A stretch of 64,000 bases of DNA from Sunxiuqinia elliptica (GTDB lineage Bacteria; Bacteroidota; Bacteroidia; Bacteroidales; Prolixibacteraceae). The stretch lies in contig NZ_FONW01000002.1 in assembly GCF_900113005.1 (NCBI RefSeq), positions 682,001 through 746,000 of the forward strand, in the 5' to 3' direction. The notes beneath the pieces were generated by a model. That model saw nothing but the letters and a program-made list of their open reading frames with translations. It ran no database searches and had not been told where the DNA came from. Numbering within the stretch: position 1 is the first letter of the stretch; each line of letters begins with the position of its first letter. The position numbers and the translations under genes are program-made. Of this stretch, positions 9,601 through 18,465 are shown piece by piece.

Positions 9601-11140
9601 AGTAAGAGAAAAACAGTTGAGGCTTTTCTGAAAATACGGCCAGGGGCGTGTCGTTCCCCATCGAGCTGGTTGGTTCAGCTGCTCCGGTGGCCATCGGCTG
9701 AATCAGCTCATACATATCTTCTTTTGAATAGTTGAAGACTTTGGCCATGGTTTCAAACGAATCAATTTCAGAAGGAACCCGCTGCTTTACTTTAATATCC
9801 TTCATGCGCAAGCGGTTTTCTTTTAACCACATTTCATAAGGATTGCGCTTGCTGAGTTGGTTTTTCACTTCATTGTCAGGAATAATGATTCCCAGCTGGG
9901 TGTCAACCAATAATATTTTTCCGGGACGAAGTCGTCCTTTTTCTTTAATTTCTTGAGGTTCGAATTGCTGAACGCCTACTTCTGAGCCCATAACAATGAG
10001 GTCATTGTTTGTAATGACATAGCGTGAAGGGCGAAGTCCATTCCGGTCGAGTGTCCCACCAATGTAGCGGCCATCAGAGAAAACCATGGAGGCTGGCCCG
10101 TCCCAAGGTTCCATAATGGTTGAATGGTACTCGTAGAATGCTTTCAGACTTTCAGGAATTGGGTTTTTTTCGTTGAACGATTCAGGAATCATCATACACA
10201 GGGCGTGATGCAGTGAGCGTCCGGTGAGATGTAAGAATTCCAGTACATTATCAAACGATGCCGAATCGGATTTACTGTCTTCAATGACTGGTAAGATCTT
10301 TTTCAGGTCTTCTCCAAAAACTTCTGATTTCAACAGAGCTTCACGAGCTTCCATCCATTTCCGGTTTCCTTTTACGGTGTTGATCTCTCCGTTGTGAGCA
10401 ATCATCCGGAATGGTTGAGCCAAATCCCAGGTTGGGAACGTGTTGGTACTAAAACGAGAGTGTACCAAGGCAATCGCCGACTTGAATTTCTCGTGTTGAA
10501 GGTCTTTAAAGTACTCGCTTAGTTGGTGAGGGGTAAGCATTCCTTTATAAACAATTGTACGAGCAGAGAAACTGGGCTGATAAAAAGCTTCCTTGTATTT
10601 TAAGTTGGAATTGGCAACCGCTTTTTCGGTTAGCTTACGAACGATGTATAATTTACGCTCCAAAGCTTCAGGTTCCAAGTTGCTTTTTACAAATACCTGT
10701 TTCACTTTCGGCTCTGTCCGTTTGGCAATTTCGCCAGGGGCAGAGGTATCTATTGGAACATCGCGGTAACAAATTAACTCTAAGCCTTCTTCTTGGATGT
10801 ATTGGGTCAACAAGTCCAAGCATTTCGATGCTTCTTTTTCTTGTTGAGGAAGGAAAATAAGTCCTGTTCCGTATTGTCCTTGCTCGGGTACATCAATCTT
10901 TAAAACCGACTTGATGTACTCGTGGGGAATCTGCATCAGGATACCAGCGCCATCTCCTGTGGCATTGTCGGCACTTGTTGCTCCCCGGTGATCAAGGTTT
11001 TCTAATACCCGAAGGCCTCTGGTTATGATATCGTGAGAGGCTTGTCCTTTGATATGAGCGACAAATCCGATCCCACAATTGTCATGTTCGTTTGCAGGGT
11101 TGTATAGTCCCTGCGCTTTTGGAAATCTTAACTGCATCAT
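6617..11140 (-). CDS. gltB: Glutamate synthase large subunit
   Basis: GltB makes two glutamates from glutamine and 2-oxoglutarate. The chain is 1507 residues, the usual full length. The N-terminal glutaminase nucleophile is Cys22 in DNCGIGFVAHIKG, exposed by removal of a short propeptide. The FMN/synthase domain (about 800-1190) includes NTGEGGENPERFG and the 3Fe-4S cluster motif CIMMRKCHMNTCPAG. The C-terminal beta-helix has the repeated glycine motif (GKGLSGGKLVVVPP onward). It is first in the gltB-gltD operon. Start is M1 or M2. The 321-bp gap upstream shows no other gene. Confidence 0.98.
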   Translation of the reverse strand: MMQLRFPKAQGLYNPANEHDNCGIGFVAHIKGQASHDIITRGLRVLENLDHRGATSADNATGDGAGILMQIPHEYIKSVLKIDVPEQGQYGTGLIFLPQQEKEASKCLDLLTQYIQEEGLELICYRDVPIDTSAPGEIAKRTEPKVKQVFVKSNLEPEALERKLYIVRKLTEKAVANSNLKYKEAFYQPSFSARTIVYKGMLTPHQLSEYFKDLQHEKFKSAIALVHSRFSTNTFPTWDLAQPFRMIAHNGEINTVKGNRKWMEAREALLKSEVFGEDLKKILPVIEDSKSDSASFDNVLEFLHLTGRSLHHALCMMIPESFNEKNPIPESLKAFYEYHSTIMEPWDGPASMVFSDGRYIGGTLDRNGLRPSRYVITNNDLIVMGSEVGVQQFEPQEIKEKGRLRPGKILLVDTQLGIIIPDNEVKNQLSKRNPYEMWLKENRLRMKDIKVKQRVPSEIDSFETMAKVFNYSKEDMYELIQPMATGAAEPTSSMGNDTPLAVFSEKPQLFFSYFKQMFAQVTNPAIDPIREGLVMALTNYIGSLNSNILTETPQHCKLIKFDDPLITNTDLGKIKDLKDEMFTHKTIPMVFPVKGGFKAFKQAFDNMLEMAEKAVDNEKNFIILSDRKVDAEHAPIPSLLAVAAVHHHLISKKKRMQVGIIVETAEAREINHFALLLGYGASVINPYMAFAAIDRLVKEEKVQIEYKTARKNYIKAVDKGLLKILSKMGISTLRSYHGAQMFEAMGVSRELINKYFTGTASRLSGIGLEEIAEEYSRFHRIAYQSSNTPEKFRFENSGVYAWRKYGEHHAWNPEAIGLLQWATRTNDYSKYKEYSALVRQDNKKPGFIRGCFKFKRNPIPLDQVEPAENIMKRFVTGAMSYGSISKEAHEALAIAMNTIGGRSNTGEGGENPERFGTLKQSSIKQIASGRFGVTNNYLTNANELQIKVCQGAKPGEGGQLPGFKVNKIIAKTRNSTPGITLISPPPHHDIYSIEDLAQLIYDLKVTNPSAKVSVKLVAENGVGTVAAGVAKAFSDLIIISGGEGGTGASPASSIKHAGLPVEMGIAETQQTLVMNNLRGRVKLQVDGQLKTGTDVVSVACLGGEEFGFSTSALITMGCIMMRKCHMNTCPAGIATQDKDLRKRFIGKAEFVINYFRFVAEEIREHLAEMGFSKFEDIVGRSDLLEVDETATNWKMKNIDFSELLYLPKEAKEYDIRNTHPNLKSIEDHLDHKLIRDANKAIKGKEKVWISHPIINTDRTTGAMLSGEISKRYGEEALPEDTISCTFHGTAGQSFGAFLVKGVTFRLEGDANDYIGKGLSGGKLVVVPPTGSTFKPEENIIIGNTTFYGATSGEGYIRGVAGERFCVRNSGAQTVVEGTGDHCCEYMTGGRVVVLGKTGRNFAAGMSGGIAYVLDVDGDFDYYCNKGLVELSAVEDRTDIDELQEMISKHLLYTQSSLAAKILTNWEEYLPRFVKVIPFEYKKVLEEMKLKELERKLQLTEDDPSRHE

Positions 11141-11449
11141 TTATTCATTTTAAATTTTTTCTCCCAACCTTTGCGATTTCGCAGCAAAGCACAGCACGAG
11201 CGGTTTGAAGCAACGACTGGTTACTTTAAATTTTTAAGCAAAACCCACAAAAAACTTATGAAGTGAAAGCAAAAATAGCTAAAAAGCAGATAACATCCAA
11301 TTTTTTGCATTATTTAATATGCTGGATAACATGGTAGTTTTCCTTTGTAAATTGAATTTGATTTTATAAACGGGTGAAAGTCAAGAGAATTAGTGGGGAG
11401 GAGAGGAGGAGGACAGCGAAGGAGGGTGATTTAGAAATAACGTTTAATT
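11141..11449. other. Gene-free gap upstream of gltB
   Basis: This gap should hold the gltB promoter on the minus strand, but I cannot assign boxes with confidence. A purine-rich stretch at 11395-11427 (GGGGAGG, AGAGGAG, GAGGACA, GCGAAGG) has a loose 7-bp rhythm like the arrays further along the window. Confidence 0.4.
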
Positions 11450-11478
11450 AACAGTTGTTGCTTAATGCAACAACTGTT
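11450..11478 (-). terminator. Hairpin straddling the argH stop codon
   Basis: AACAGTTGTTGC, TTAAT, GCAACAACTGTT form a perfect 12-bp stem with a 5-base loop. The argH stop codon (11462-11464) lies in the loop, so the last codons of argH form half of the stem. The tail beyond the stem on the minus strand (AATTAA) is only weakly T-rich, so termination may be partial or the hairpin may act on mRNA stability. Confidence 0.6.
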
Positions 11479-12793
11479 TTAGGGCAGAATCCATTCCTTT
11501 AAAGTTGAATGAATCAATGACTTGCTTCATTTTATGTTCGATTTCCGGAAGGCATAAATTGCCAATACTACCGGCATGGGTATGGTTAACTTGGCGGCTT
11601 GGTTGGTAGTCCCCTTGTTGGATTTGCTTACCCACCTGGATGTAGGCATCGCGGAATGGAACACCTTGCTGAACCAATCGGTTAACATCTTCTACACTAA
11701 AGAGGTAGCGGTAACGATCATCTTCCAGAATATTTTCTTTGATTTTCATTTCGCCTAAGGCAAAGTTAGCGATCTGGATACAGCTTAGAAGTTCTTCAAA
11801 AGCAGGCAGGAAAACTTCCTTGATAATTTGTAAGTCCCTGAAATAACCACTTGGCAGGTTGTTGAGCATGAGTGTTATCTGGTTCGGAAGTCCTTGAATT
11901 TTATTGCAATGAGAGCGAATGAGCTCAAAAACGTCCGGGTTCTTTTTGTGTGGCATAATGCTCGAGCCGGTTGTTAGCTCGTCGGGTAAGCTTACAAATC
12001 CGAAGTTTTGACTCATAAATAGACACACATCGAAAGCTAGCTTGGATAAGGTTGCTGCCAATGAAGCCATCGCAAATGAAACAGTTTTTTCCATTTTCCC
12101 ACGTCCCATCTGGGCATAAACAACATTGTAGTTCATGGTTTCAAAGCCAAGCAGGTCGGTGGTCATTTGCCGGTCAAGTGGAAATGATGAACCATAGCCT
12201 GCAGCCGATCCCAGTGGATTTTGATTGGTGATTTTAAATGCCGCCTGCATCAGGGTCAAATCATCGGCAAGACTTTCGGCATAAGCACTAAACCAAAGTC
12301 CAAATGAAGAAGGCATGGCAACTTGTAAATGGGTGTAGCCGGGCATCAGTTGGTCTTTTGTTTTTTCGGCTTGGCTAAGTAGGGTTTTAAACAAGTCGTT
12401 GGTTGCATCAACCAACTGGCGGATTTGGTCTCTGGTAAATAATTTCAGGTCAAGCAGTACCTGGTCGTTTCTTGAGCGGCCACTATGGATCTTTTTCCCC
12501 ATATCTCCAAGCTTTTCGGTGAGCATGGATTCCACTTGTGAATGCACATCCTCAATGCCATCTTCAATAACAAACTGACCATCTTCAGCTTGCTTGTAGA
12601 TGGCTTTTAGCTCATTCAGCAGGCTGGGGAGTTCTTCTTTCTCGAGCAATCCGATTGACTCGAGCATAGTGATGTGGGCCATGGAGCCCAAGACATCAAA
12701 AGGAGCCAGGTATAAGTCAAGTTCCCGGTCTTGTCCAACAGTAAAATCTTCAATTAATTTGTTTACAGGTATGCCTTTATCCCAAAGTTTCAT
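11462..12793 (-). CDS. argH: Argininosuccinate lyase
   Basis: ArgH cleaves argininosuccinate to arginine and fumarate, the last step of arginine synthesis. The fumarase/lyase signature GSSIMPHKKNPD (about residues 277-288) is intact. The upstream conserved motifs SGRSRNDQVLLDLKL and PGYTHLQVAMPSSFG are also present. The 443 residues cover the normal length. It is transcribed alone, convergent with nothing nearby; gltB lies beyond a 321-bp gap on the same strand. The divergent neighbour at 13014 is a glycosyltransferase, so arginine genes are not clustered here. Confidence 0.97.
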   Translation of the reverse strand: MKLWDKGIPVNKLIEDFTVGQDRELDLYLAPFDVLGSMAHITMLESIGLLEKEELPSLLNELKAIYKQAEDGQFVIEDGIEDVHSQVESMLTEKLGDMGKKIHSGRSRNDQVLLDLKLFTRDQIRQLVDATNDLFKTLLSQAEKTKDQLMPGYTHLQVAMPSSFGLWFSAYAESLADDLTLMQAAFKITNQNPLGSAAGYGSSFPLDRQMTTDLLGFETMNYNVVYAQMGRGKMEKTVSFAMASLAATLSKLAFDVCLFMSQNFGFVSLPDELTTGSSIMPHKKNPDVFELIRSHCNKIQGLPNQITLMLNNLPSGYFRDLQIIKEVFLPAFEELLSCIQIANFALGEMKIKENILEDDRYRYLFSVEDVNRLVQQGVPFRDAYIQVGKQIQQGDYQPSRQVNHTHAGSIGNLCLPEIEHKMKQVIDSFNFKGMDSALKQLLH

Positions 12794-13013
12794 GATGTAT
12801 GTATTTTTATAAGCCTGTGGTAAGCGAGATACGTGTAGGCGTTTTTGTTGTTCTAAAAAATGAAAAAAATCTGACCAAAGATACTGATTTTGGAAACATT
12901 ATTGGGAAGTGCTCTTGTCACGGGGGAAGAAAGCTTTACTAATAATAAAAAAAATGCCAACTTTACCAGTTGTAAAACCGGTCTGAATCGACGGCCATAT
13001 TTTAACAGGCATT

Positions 13014-14639
13014 ATGCTACAAGATAAACTGTTTCAACGCATTTTTATAGCGATGGTGATAACTGCATTAGTCAGTTATTTTTTTGGTTTTTTTATTGAT
13101 TTTACCCGCGATGCTGGTAAGTATGCTACTGTTGCGAAAGAGATTTTTGAAAACGGGAACTACGTCAATTTGACCGTGCATGGTATGCCATACGATCAGA
13201 AGCCACCTATGTTGTTCTGGTTGGGAGCACTAGGCTTTCAGCTTGGAGGGGTATCCAATTTCTGGTTTAAGTTTCCTGTGTTCCTTGTTATTTTGCTGGG
13301 AATTTATTCGACCTACCGTTTGGGGAGGAGCATGTATAATAAGGATACTGGGATTATTGCCGGAAGCTTGCTGTTCTTTTCGGTGATGTACTGCTTGTAC
13401 AGTATGGATATTCATACCGACACGCCGTTGCAGGCTTTTGTAGCACTTGCGCTTTGGCAGTTGTATGACTTTATCAAAACAAAACGAACAATAAACTGTG
13501 TGTTGGGCTTTGGAGCCATTGGTTTGGCCATGCTTTCCAAGGGGCCTATCGGAATGGCTATTCCCGGGTTTGCTGTTGGTGGGCATCTGTTGTTGAGCCG
13601 GAACTTTAAATCGCTGACTGACTACCGGTGGTATCTGGGGGTGGTGTGGGCCTTTGTAGTTGCCAGCCCCGCGTTAATTGGCCTGTTTAATCAGTTTGGA
13701 TGGGAAGGCATTGAGTTCTTCTTTTGGAAAAACAATGTTGGGCGGATGACCGGAGAGTATGTTGGTGCAAACAATACGGATTACTTCTTTTATATACACA
13801 ACCTGGCTTACCTGTTTTTACCTTGGTCTTTGTTGTTCTTTGCGGCAGCATTTCTGGAGTTTAAACAGCTTTTCCGGGCGCGGTTTAAGGCGACAGAGTA
13901 TTTCACCCTAACAGGGATTTGGGTGTTTTTTCTGATTATATCCATGTCGCGAAGCAAGTTGCCCAATTACATGTTTGTTATTTTTCCATTAATTGCTGTC
14001 TTGACAGCAAAGTGGATTGAGATTGCCATTCGAGAGAAAGACCGTTTGTTTAAAGGGTTTTTTGTAACCCAGAATATTGTTACTGCTTTACTTTGGGTAA
14101 TGGTGCTGGGCTTGACCGCTTATTTGTTCCCACACCATAATCCAATCTTCTGGGGGATATGGTTAATCATGGGTGGGCTAACTTTTTGGGTCTATAAAAA
14201 GGCTAAAAGTAAAGCTGCTCGCTTGTTGTTGCCTTCAACCATTGTGATTGTTGGATTGATGTTGTATTTAACCGCTTCGGTGTTCCCCTTTATTTTTAAA
14301 CATCAGGCACCTCCGAAAGCAGCGCGCTATTATACCGAGCATGCAGCAGAGGGCGAGAAATTATATAATTATCGCTACAGGCAGTATGAGCTGTTCTTTT
14401 ATAGCGATCCGCAAGCTCTTCAACTTGGAAGTCTTGATCAGTTGAAGCAAGTTGCACAAGAACCCGGTTCCTGGATTTTTACGGATGATGTTGGCGTGGG
14501 GGACTTGGAACGATTAAATGCAAAAACAGACACAATTATAGAATACAGGCACTTGTATTTGAACCGTGGAGGAAAGTTCATTCTTCCGGGTAGACGGGAT
14601 GAAGCTCTGAAGCCTTTATTTTTGGTGAAGCTAAAATAG
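13014..14639 (+). CDS. GT-C membrane glycosyltransferase (GT39/ArnT-like), copy 1
   Basis: The protein has 541 residues, about twelve hydrophobic segments and a C-terminal soluble part. This is the layout of polyprenyl-phosphate-dependent sugar transferases that modify lipid A, proteins or polysaccharides from the outer face of the inner membrane. The first loop carries DFTRDAGKYA and YDQKPPMLFW, matching the catalytic acidic and E/QKPP-W motifs of the ArnT/PMT group. It is clearly a paralogue of the protein at 16433: both have IEFFFW, NNxGRxxGxYVG and NTDYFFY in the same place. The middle gene of the trio belongs to a different branch. The acceptor and donor cannot be read from sequence. Confidence 0.85.
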   Translation: MLQDKLFQRIFIAMVITALVSYFFGFFIDFTRDAGKYATVAKEIFENGNYVNLTVHGMPYDQKPPMLFWLGALGFQLGGVSNFWFKFPVFLVILLGIYSTYRLGRSMYNKDTGIIAGSLLFFSVMYCLYSMDIHTDTPLQAFVALALWQLYDFIKTKRTINCVLGFGAIGLAMLSKGPIGMAIPGFAVGGHLLLSRNFKSLTDYRWYLGVVWAFVVASPALIGLFNQFGWEGIEFFFWKNNVGRMTGEYVGANNTDYFFYIHNLAYLFLPWSLLFFAAAFLEFKQLFRARFKATEYFTLTGIWVFFLIISMSRSKLPNYMFVIFPLIAVLTAKWIEIAIREKDRLFKGFFVTQNIVTALLWVMVLGLTAYLFPHHNPIFWGIWLIMGGLTFWVYKKAKSKAARLLLPSTIVIVGLMLYLTASVFPFIFKHQAPPKAARYYTEHAAEGEKLYNYRYRQYELFFYSDPQALQLGSLDQLKQVAQEPGSWIFTDDVGVGDLERLNAKTDTIIEYRHLYLNRGGKFILPGRRDEALKPLFLVKLK

Positions 14640-14695
14640 TTGACCATTTCTTAGGGTGAAGGGAGTTATTGCCTACTCATGTTAATCAAGTTATT

Positions 14696-16360
14696 ATGAA
14701 TCTATTGGATAAGCTCGAGCGAAAGCACTACTTCTTGCTGGCGGGTTGGTTGCTGATCAACCTTGTGCAGGCGTTTTTTACAGAAATGCATGCTGATGAA
14801 TCGTACTATTGGTTGTACTCACGTCATTTGGATTGGGGATTTTTTGACCATCCCCCAATGGCTGCTTTCTTAATTTTTTTAGGAGACTCAGTTGTGCACG
14901 GAGAGTTGGGGGCACGCTTTTTCTCCATTTTGCTATCGACCTTTACGGCAGCATTGGTGATGAATGAGCTAAATGAAAAGAAGGATTTTGTTTTTCTGGG
15001 AATTTTCATGATGTCGTTTCCATTGGTTCATACGCATATTGCCGGTTTCTTAGCTTTACCCGATACACCATTGGTTTGCTTTACCTTGCTGTTTTTCCTG
15101 GTTTACCGTCGCTTTGTTGAGGAGCCAGGCTGGAAGTTGTCGGCTTGGTTAGCTGTTCTGGCAGCGGCTATGATTTACAGTAAGTATCATGCCTTTTTAG
15201 TTTTGGGACTAATTGTCCTATCAAACCTGAAGCTTTTAAAGAATAAGTATTTCTGGGCGGTGGTCATCGGTGCAGTGGTGCTGCTATTGCCTCATATCAT
15301 TTGGCAAATCAGTAACGATTTCCCCACCTTTAAATACCATTTGATGGGGCGTTCAAAGCCTTTGCAGTTGAAATACTTTGGTGATAATATCATTAACCAA
15401 TTATTGGTGGCTGGCCCATTAACTGGGGTTTTACTTTTATATAGTCTGAAGAAATTTAAAACGCACGGAGATGTGTTTCGGCGAGCGGTGATTTTTACCA
15501 TCGTTGGCTTTTATGTGGTTCTTTTAGTGATGAGTTTTTGGAATCGGATTGAAGCTCACTGGACCTCGGCCATTACGCCATTGTTGATGATTGCAGCTTA
15601 TCCGCTGATTACCGATAATCCGGCTCTGAAGAAATGGTTTAAACGCTTGGCTTTGCCGGTGGTGGTCATCTTTTTTATTTTCCGATTTTATCTGGCTGCT
15701 AATTTTATTCCCAATGTTGGCATGATTAAGTTGGCTTTTTATAACCGGGAAGCTACCTCCGAGAAGATCCAGGAAATGGCTAATGGCCGTAAAGTTGCTT
15801 TCTTTAACAACTGGGCTTCTCCGGGGATGTATGAGTTTTACACTGGCGAGGAAGCAGTGCATATGGCAATTCCAGGATACCGCTACACGCAGTTTGATTT
15901 GTGGGATGATGAAGTTTATGGTGAAGGAGATTCGCTGTTTGTAGTGATTCCGGATCGCATGAAAAATGATAACCTGATTCAGCTGCCCAATGGAAAACGA
16001 GTAACAACAAGTATTAGCCCTGATTTTCAGTCATTGAAAAAATTGGATGTGGCCGTTGAGGATGTGAGCTATACTCCAACCGTAATCAAGGTGAAGATGG
16101 TGTTGGCGAATCATGCTGATCATCCGATTTATTTGGATCATCCGTCACAGCCTGCTATTGGTTATATGCAAAAAGGCGATGAGATTGATAAAATTCCCTT
16201 GGCCAATTTTAGTGCTGATAAGGAATTGGCTGTTGGAGATCAGCTGCAACTGGAGTATCAGATTTCGAGGGGAAATCTTGAGCCGGAAGAAAAGCTATTG
16301 ATTTTTACGCAGACTGTTGATCGTAACCGGGGGCAAGTTGTCGCTGTAACTAATAAGTAG
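14696..16360 (+). CDS. GT39-family membrane glycosyltransferase
   Basis: I place the start at the ATG at 14696 (protein begins MNLLDKLERKHYF). The frame is open from a TTG at 14669, but that start looks weaker. The result is 554 residues with many membrane segments. The first periplasmic loop has ADESYYW and DWGFFDHPPMAAFLI, the hallmark of dolichyl/polyprenyl-phosphate-mannose transferases of the PMT_2 type. The last 130 residues are soluble and beta-rich. It lies between two paralogous GT-C genes with gaps of 56 and 72 bp, suggesting one transcript for all three. Donor and acceptor are unknown. Confidence 0.85.
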   Translation: MNLLDKLERKHYFLLAGWLLINLVQAFFTEMHADESYYWLYSRHLDWGFFDHPPMAAFLIFLGDSVVHGELGARFFSILLSTFTAALVMNELNEKKDFVFLGIFMMSFPLVHTHIAGFLALPDTPLVCFTLLFFLVYRRFVEEPGWKLSAWLAVLAAAMIYSKYHAFLVLGLIVLSNLKLLKNKYFWAVVIGAVVLLLPHIIWQISNDFPTFKYHLMGRSKPLQLKYFGDNIINQLLVAGPLTGVLLLYSLKKFKTHGDVFRRAVIFTIVGFYVVLLVMSFWNRIEAHWTSAITPLLMIAAYPLITDNPALKKWFKRLALPVVVIFFIFRFYLAANFIPNVGMIKLAFYNREATSEKIQEMANGRKVAFFNNWASPGMYEFYTGEEAVHMAIPGYRYTQFDLWDDEVYGEGDSLFVVIPDRMKNDNLIQLPNGKRVTTSISPDFQSLKKLDVAVEDVSYTPTVIKVKMVLANHADHPIYLDHPSQPAIGYMQKGDEIDKIPLANFSADKELAVGDQLQLEYQISRGNLEPEEKLLIFTQTVDRNRGQVVAVTNK

Positions 16361-16432
16361 AGCGATCTGCAGAGAATTAGAAAGACAATTTTAAACGAGT
16401 TAATTACAAACCATAAAAGTATTGCCAGAAAT

Positions 16433-18067
16433 ATGCTTACCAATAATTCAAAAGATCAATTGATAATTAAGATTCTAATTGCTTTTGCTGCGATCGTTTA
16501 TCTAGTGGGATTGTTTGTTGATGTAGCCGGAGATGCTGCAAAGTATGCTGCAATTGCCAAAAATATTTATCATTCAGGAGATTTTGTCAACCTGACAATT
16601 CATGGTGATGCCTACGACCAGAAGCCTCCGTTCTTGTTTTGGCTATCCACCTTGGGCTATGCCCTGTTTGGAATCAGCAACTTTAGCTTCAAGCTTTTTC
16701 CGGTTCTTTATGGTTTGCTAGGATTGTTTTTTGTCTACAAACTCGGAAGCAGCATGTATAGTAAGCAGGTTGGTAAGCTGGCAGCCTTGCTATTGGGCTT
16801 CTCCGAAATCTATTATTTATATAGTGTTGATGTACATACCGATGTGGTATTGCTTTCGAATATGGCTTTTGCCTTGTGGCAGCTGCATGAATACTTAAAG
16901 AGCAAGAAGGCTGTTAACTTTGTGCTGGGCTTTTTCGGTGTGGGTTTGTCGGTGATGACCAAGGGGCCCATTGGCTTGTTTGTGCCTGCCTTGGCTGTTA
17001 TTTCCTACCTCTTGTTTAATCAACAATACCGCGAGCTGTTCAATCCAAAATGGATCTTGGGGCTGCTGATTACCTTTGTAACGGCAATCCCAGCCTTTTA
17101 TGGTTTGTATAATCAATTTGGGCTTGAAGGGATTGAGTTCTTCTTTTGGACCAATAACTTTGGTCGGATTGCAGGAACCTATGTGGGAAGTACAAATACC
17201 GACTATTTCTTTTACCTGCATACCCTGCTTTACATTTTTGCTCCTTGGGGATTTGTTTTGTTTTTTGCCATATTCTTTGAGTTTAAAAGTCTGGCTGGGC
17301 GAAAGGCAAACAAAGCGGATTATTTCCTGCATGGCGGAATTTGGTTATTCTTTTTAATCCTTTCGGTAGCCCGGGGAAAATCGCCGAACTATATTTTAAT
17401 CATTATGCCTTTGCTGACTGTTTTGCTGGCAAAATGGCTCAATTACTTTTTGGAAAAGCCTGAAACAGGCCTTTATCGGGTGGTGACCAAGTTGCAAGGG
17501 GCAATTGTCGTTTTGTTATGGGTTTGCCTGATGTTGTTTGTGGGCTACTTATTCCCCATGAAACAATTTGCGTATTGGGGTTTGATTGTCGTTGGCCTTG
17601 TGGGAACCTGGTTCATCTATAAACAAGGATCAACTCCTGCGATCCGCTTTTTTGCACCATCTATGTTGGTCATTACTTTATTGAGCTTTTTCCTGAACGC
17701 GCATATCTTACCCTATATCTTTCAATACCAATCGTCGATTGTGGCGACAAGAGTGTTTAATGAGAAGGCCGATGCTGATGCCAGGTTGTATAATTACGAT
17801 TACGAGCAGTTTGAATTGTTCTTTTATGGACGTGATGAGGTTGAGTTGATCGAAGATTCAACTGAATTAAAAGTCGTGACAGCGAATCCTGACTCGTGGA
17901 TCTTCTGTTATGAGAAGGGCTTGAAGGATATTCAGGCGCTTGAGGTTCCTGTTGATACCATTTATGAGTTTAAGCACCGTGGCGTGTATCGAACAGGTAT
18001 CCAGTTTATTAATCCATCATCTCGTGAACGATCTTTGGGGACTACTTTTTTGGTAAAACTCAAGTAG
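16433..18067 (+). CDS. GT-C membrane glycosyltransferase (GT39/ArnT-like), copy 2
   Basis: This 544-residue polytopic protein is a paralogue of the one at 13014. They agree in length, hydrophobic pattern and local motifs: DVAGDAAKYA against DFTRDAGKYA, YDQKPPFLFW against YDQKPPMLFW, and TNTDYFFYLH against NNTDYFFYIH. Both end in the same LVKLK sequence. The two have diverged enough that this is an old duplication or two recruited copies, not a recent tandem repeat. It is last of the three and is followed by a strong terminator. A lipid-linked sugar donor is expected from the family. Confidence 0.85.
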   Translation: MLTNNSKDQLIIKILIAFAAIVYLVGLFVDVAGDAAKYAAIAKNIYHSGDFVNLTIHGDAYDQKPPFLFWLSTLGYALFGISNFSFKLFPVLYGLLGLFFVYKLGSSMYSKQVGKLAALLLGFSEIYYLYSVDVHTDVVLLSNMAFALWQLHEYLKSKKAVNFVLGFFGVGLSVMTKGPIGLFVPALAVISYLLFNQQYRELFNPKWILGLLITFVTAIPAFYGLYNQFGLEGIEFFFWTNNFGRIAGTYVGSTNTDYFFYLHTLLYIFAPWGFVLFFAIFFEFKSLAGRKANKADYFLHGGIWLFFLILSVARGKSPNYILIIMPLLTVLLAKWLNYFLEKPETGLYRVVTKLQGAIVVLLWVCLMLFVGYLFPMKQFAYWGLIVVGLVGTWFIYKQGSTPAIRFFAPSMLVITLLSFFLNAHILPYIFQYQSSIVATRVFNEKADADARLYNYDYEQFELFFYGRDEVELIEDSTELKVVTANPDSWIFCYEKGLKDIQALEVPVDTIYEFKHRGVYRTGIQFINPSSRERSLGTTFLVKLK

Positions 18068-18164
18068 CTTTCGAAAAGAATAACTGATGTAAGCATAAGG
18101 AGTACCTTATAAAAAATAGATCCGAATTACTTTTGCTTGCTCTAAATCAAGTTAGAGGAAGTGA

Positions 18165-18199
18165 CAAGAAGCCGTTTTTCATTGAAAAACGGCTTCTTG
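18165..18199 (+). terminator. Strong intrinsic terminator after the glycosyltransferase trio
   Basis: A perfect 16-bp stem (CAAGAAGCCGTTTTTC with its complement) and a 3-base loop are followed by seven T residues from 18200. It lies about 100 bp after the last glycosyltransferase gene. Confidence 0.93.
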
Positions 18200-18349
18200 T
18201 TTTTTATTCCTATGGTAAAATAGGGGGTGGTTTGGCAAAAAGTTAGTTTTTTTCTCGATGAGGTGTCTTTCTGATGGGGTGTTTGTTAAAAATATATTAA
18301 TTTGTCAGTGTTGGGCTTTGTTTTTAGGGGGTGTGTTCTAAAATGACGA

Positions 18350-18357
18350 TACTTTTG
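18350..18357 (+). promoter_or_regulatory. Candidate -7 box of the ammonium module
   Basis: TACTTTTG matches the Bacteroidota TAnnTTTG box, 109 bases before the first start codon. No TTTG sits at the standard distance upstream. The remaining part of the 18200-18465 gap shows nothing else that I can name. Confidence 0.45.
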
Positions 18358-18465
18358 AAGTGTTGCTCCTCGAAAAAAGGGGGGTAGTTCAGAAAAAAGA
18401 GCATTTTCTGGGATAAGACGTTAGAGCAAAGCAAAATTTTAAACAAACCCTAAAATTTTAACATC

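Noticed and set aside
18232-18247. Possible sigma-54 promoter (TTGGCA) ahead of the ammonium module
   Set aside because: The GG is followed after ten bases by GT, not GC, and the TTGCT-like part is missing. A TAnnTTTG box at 18350 is a better candidate.
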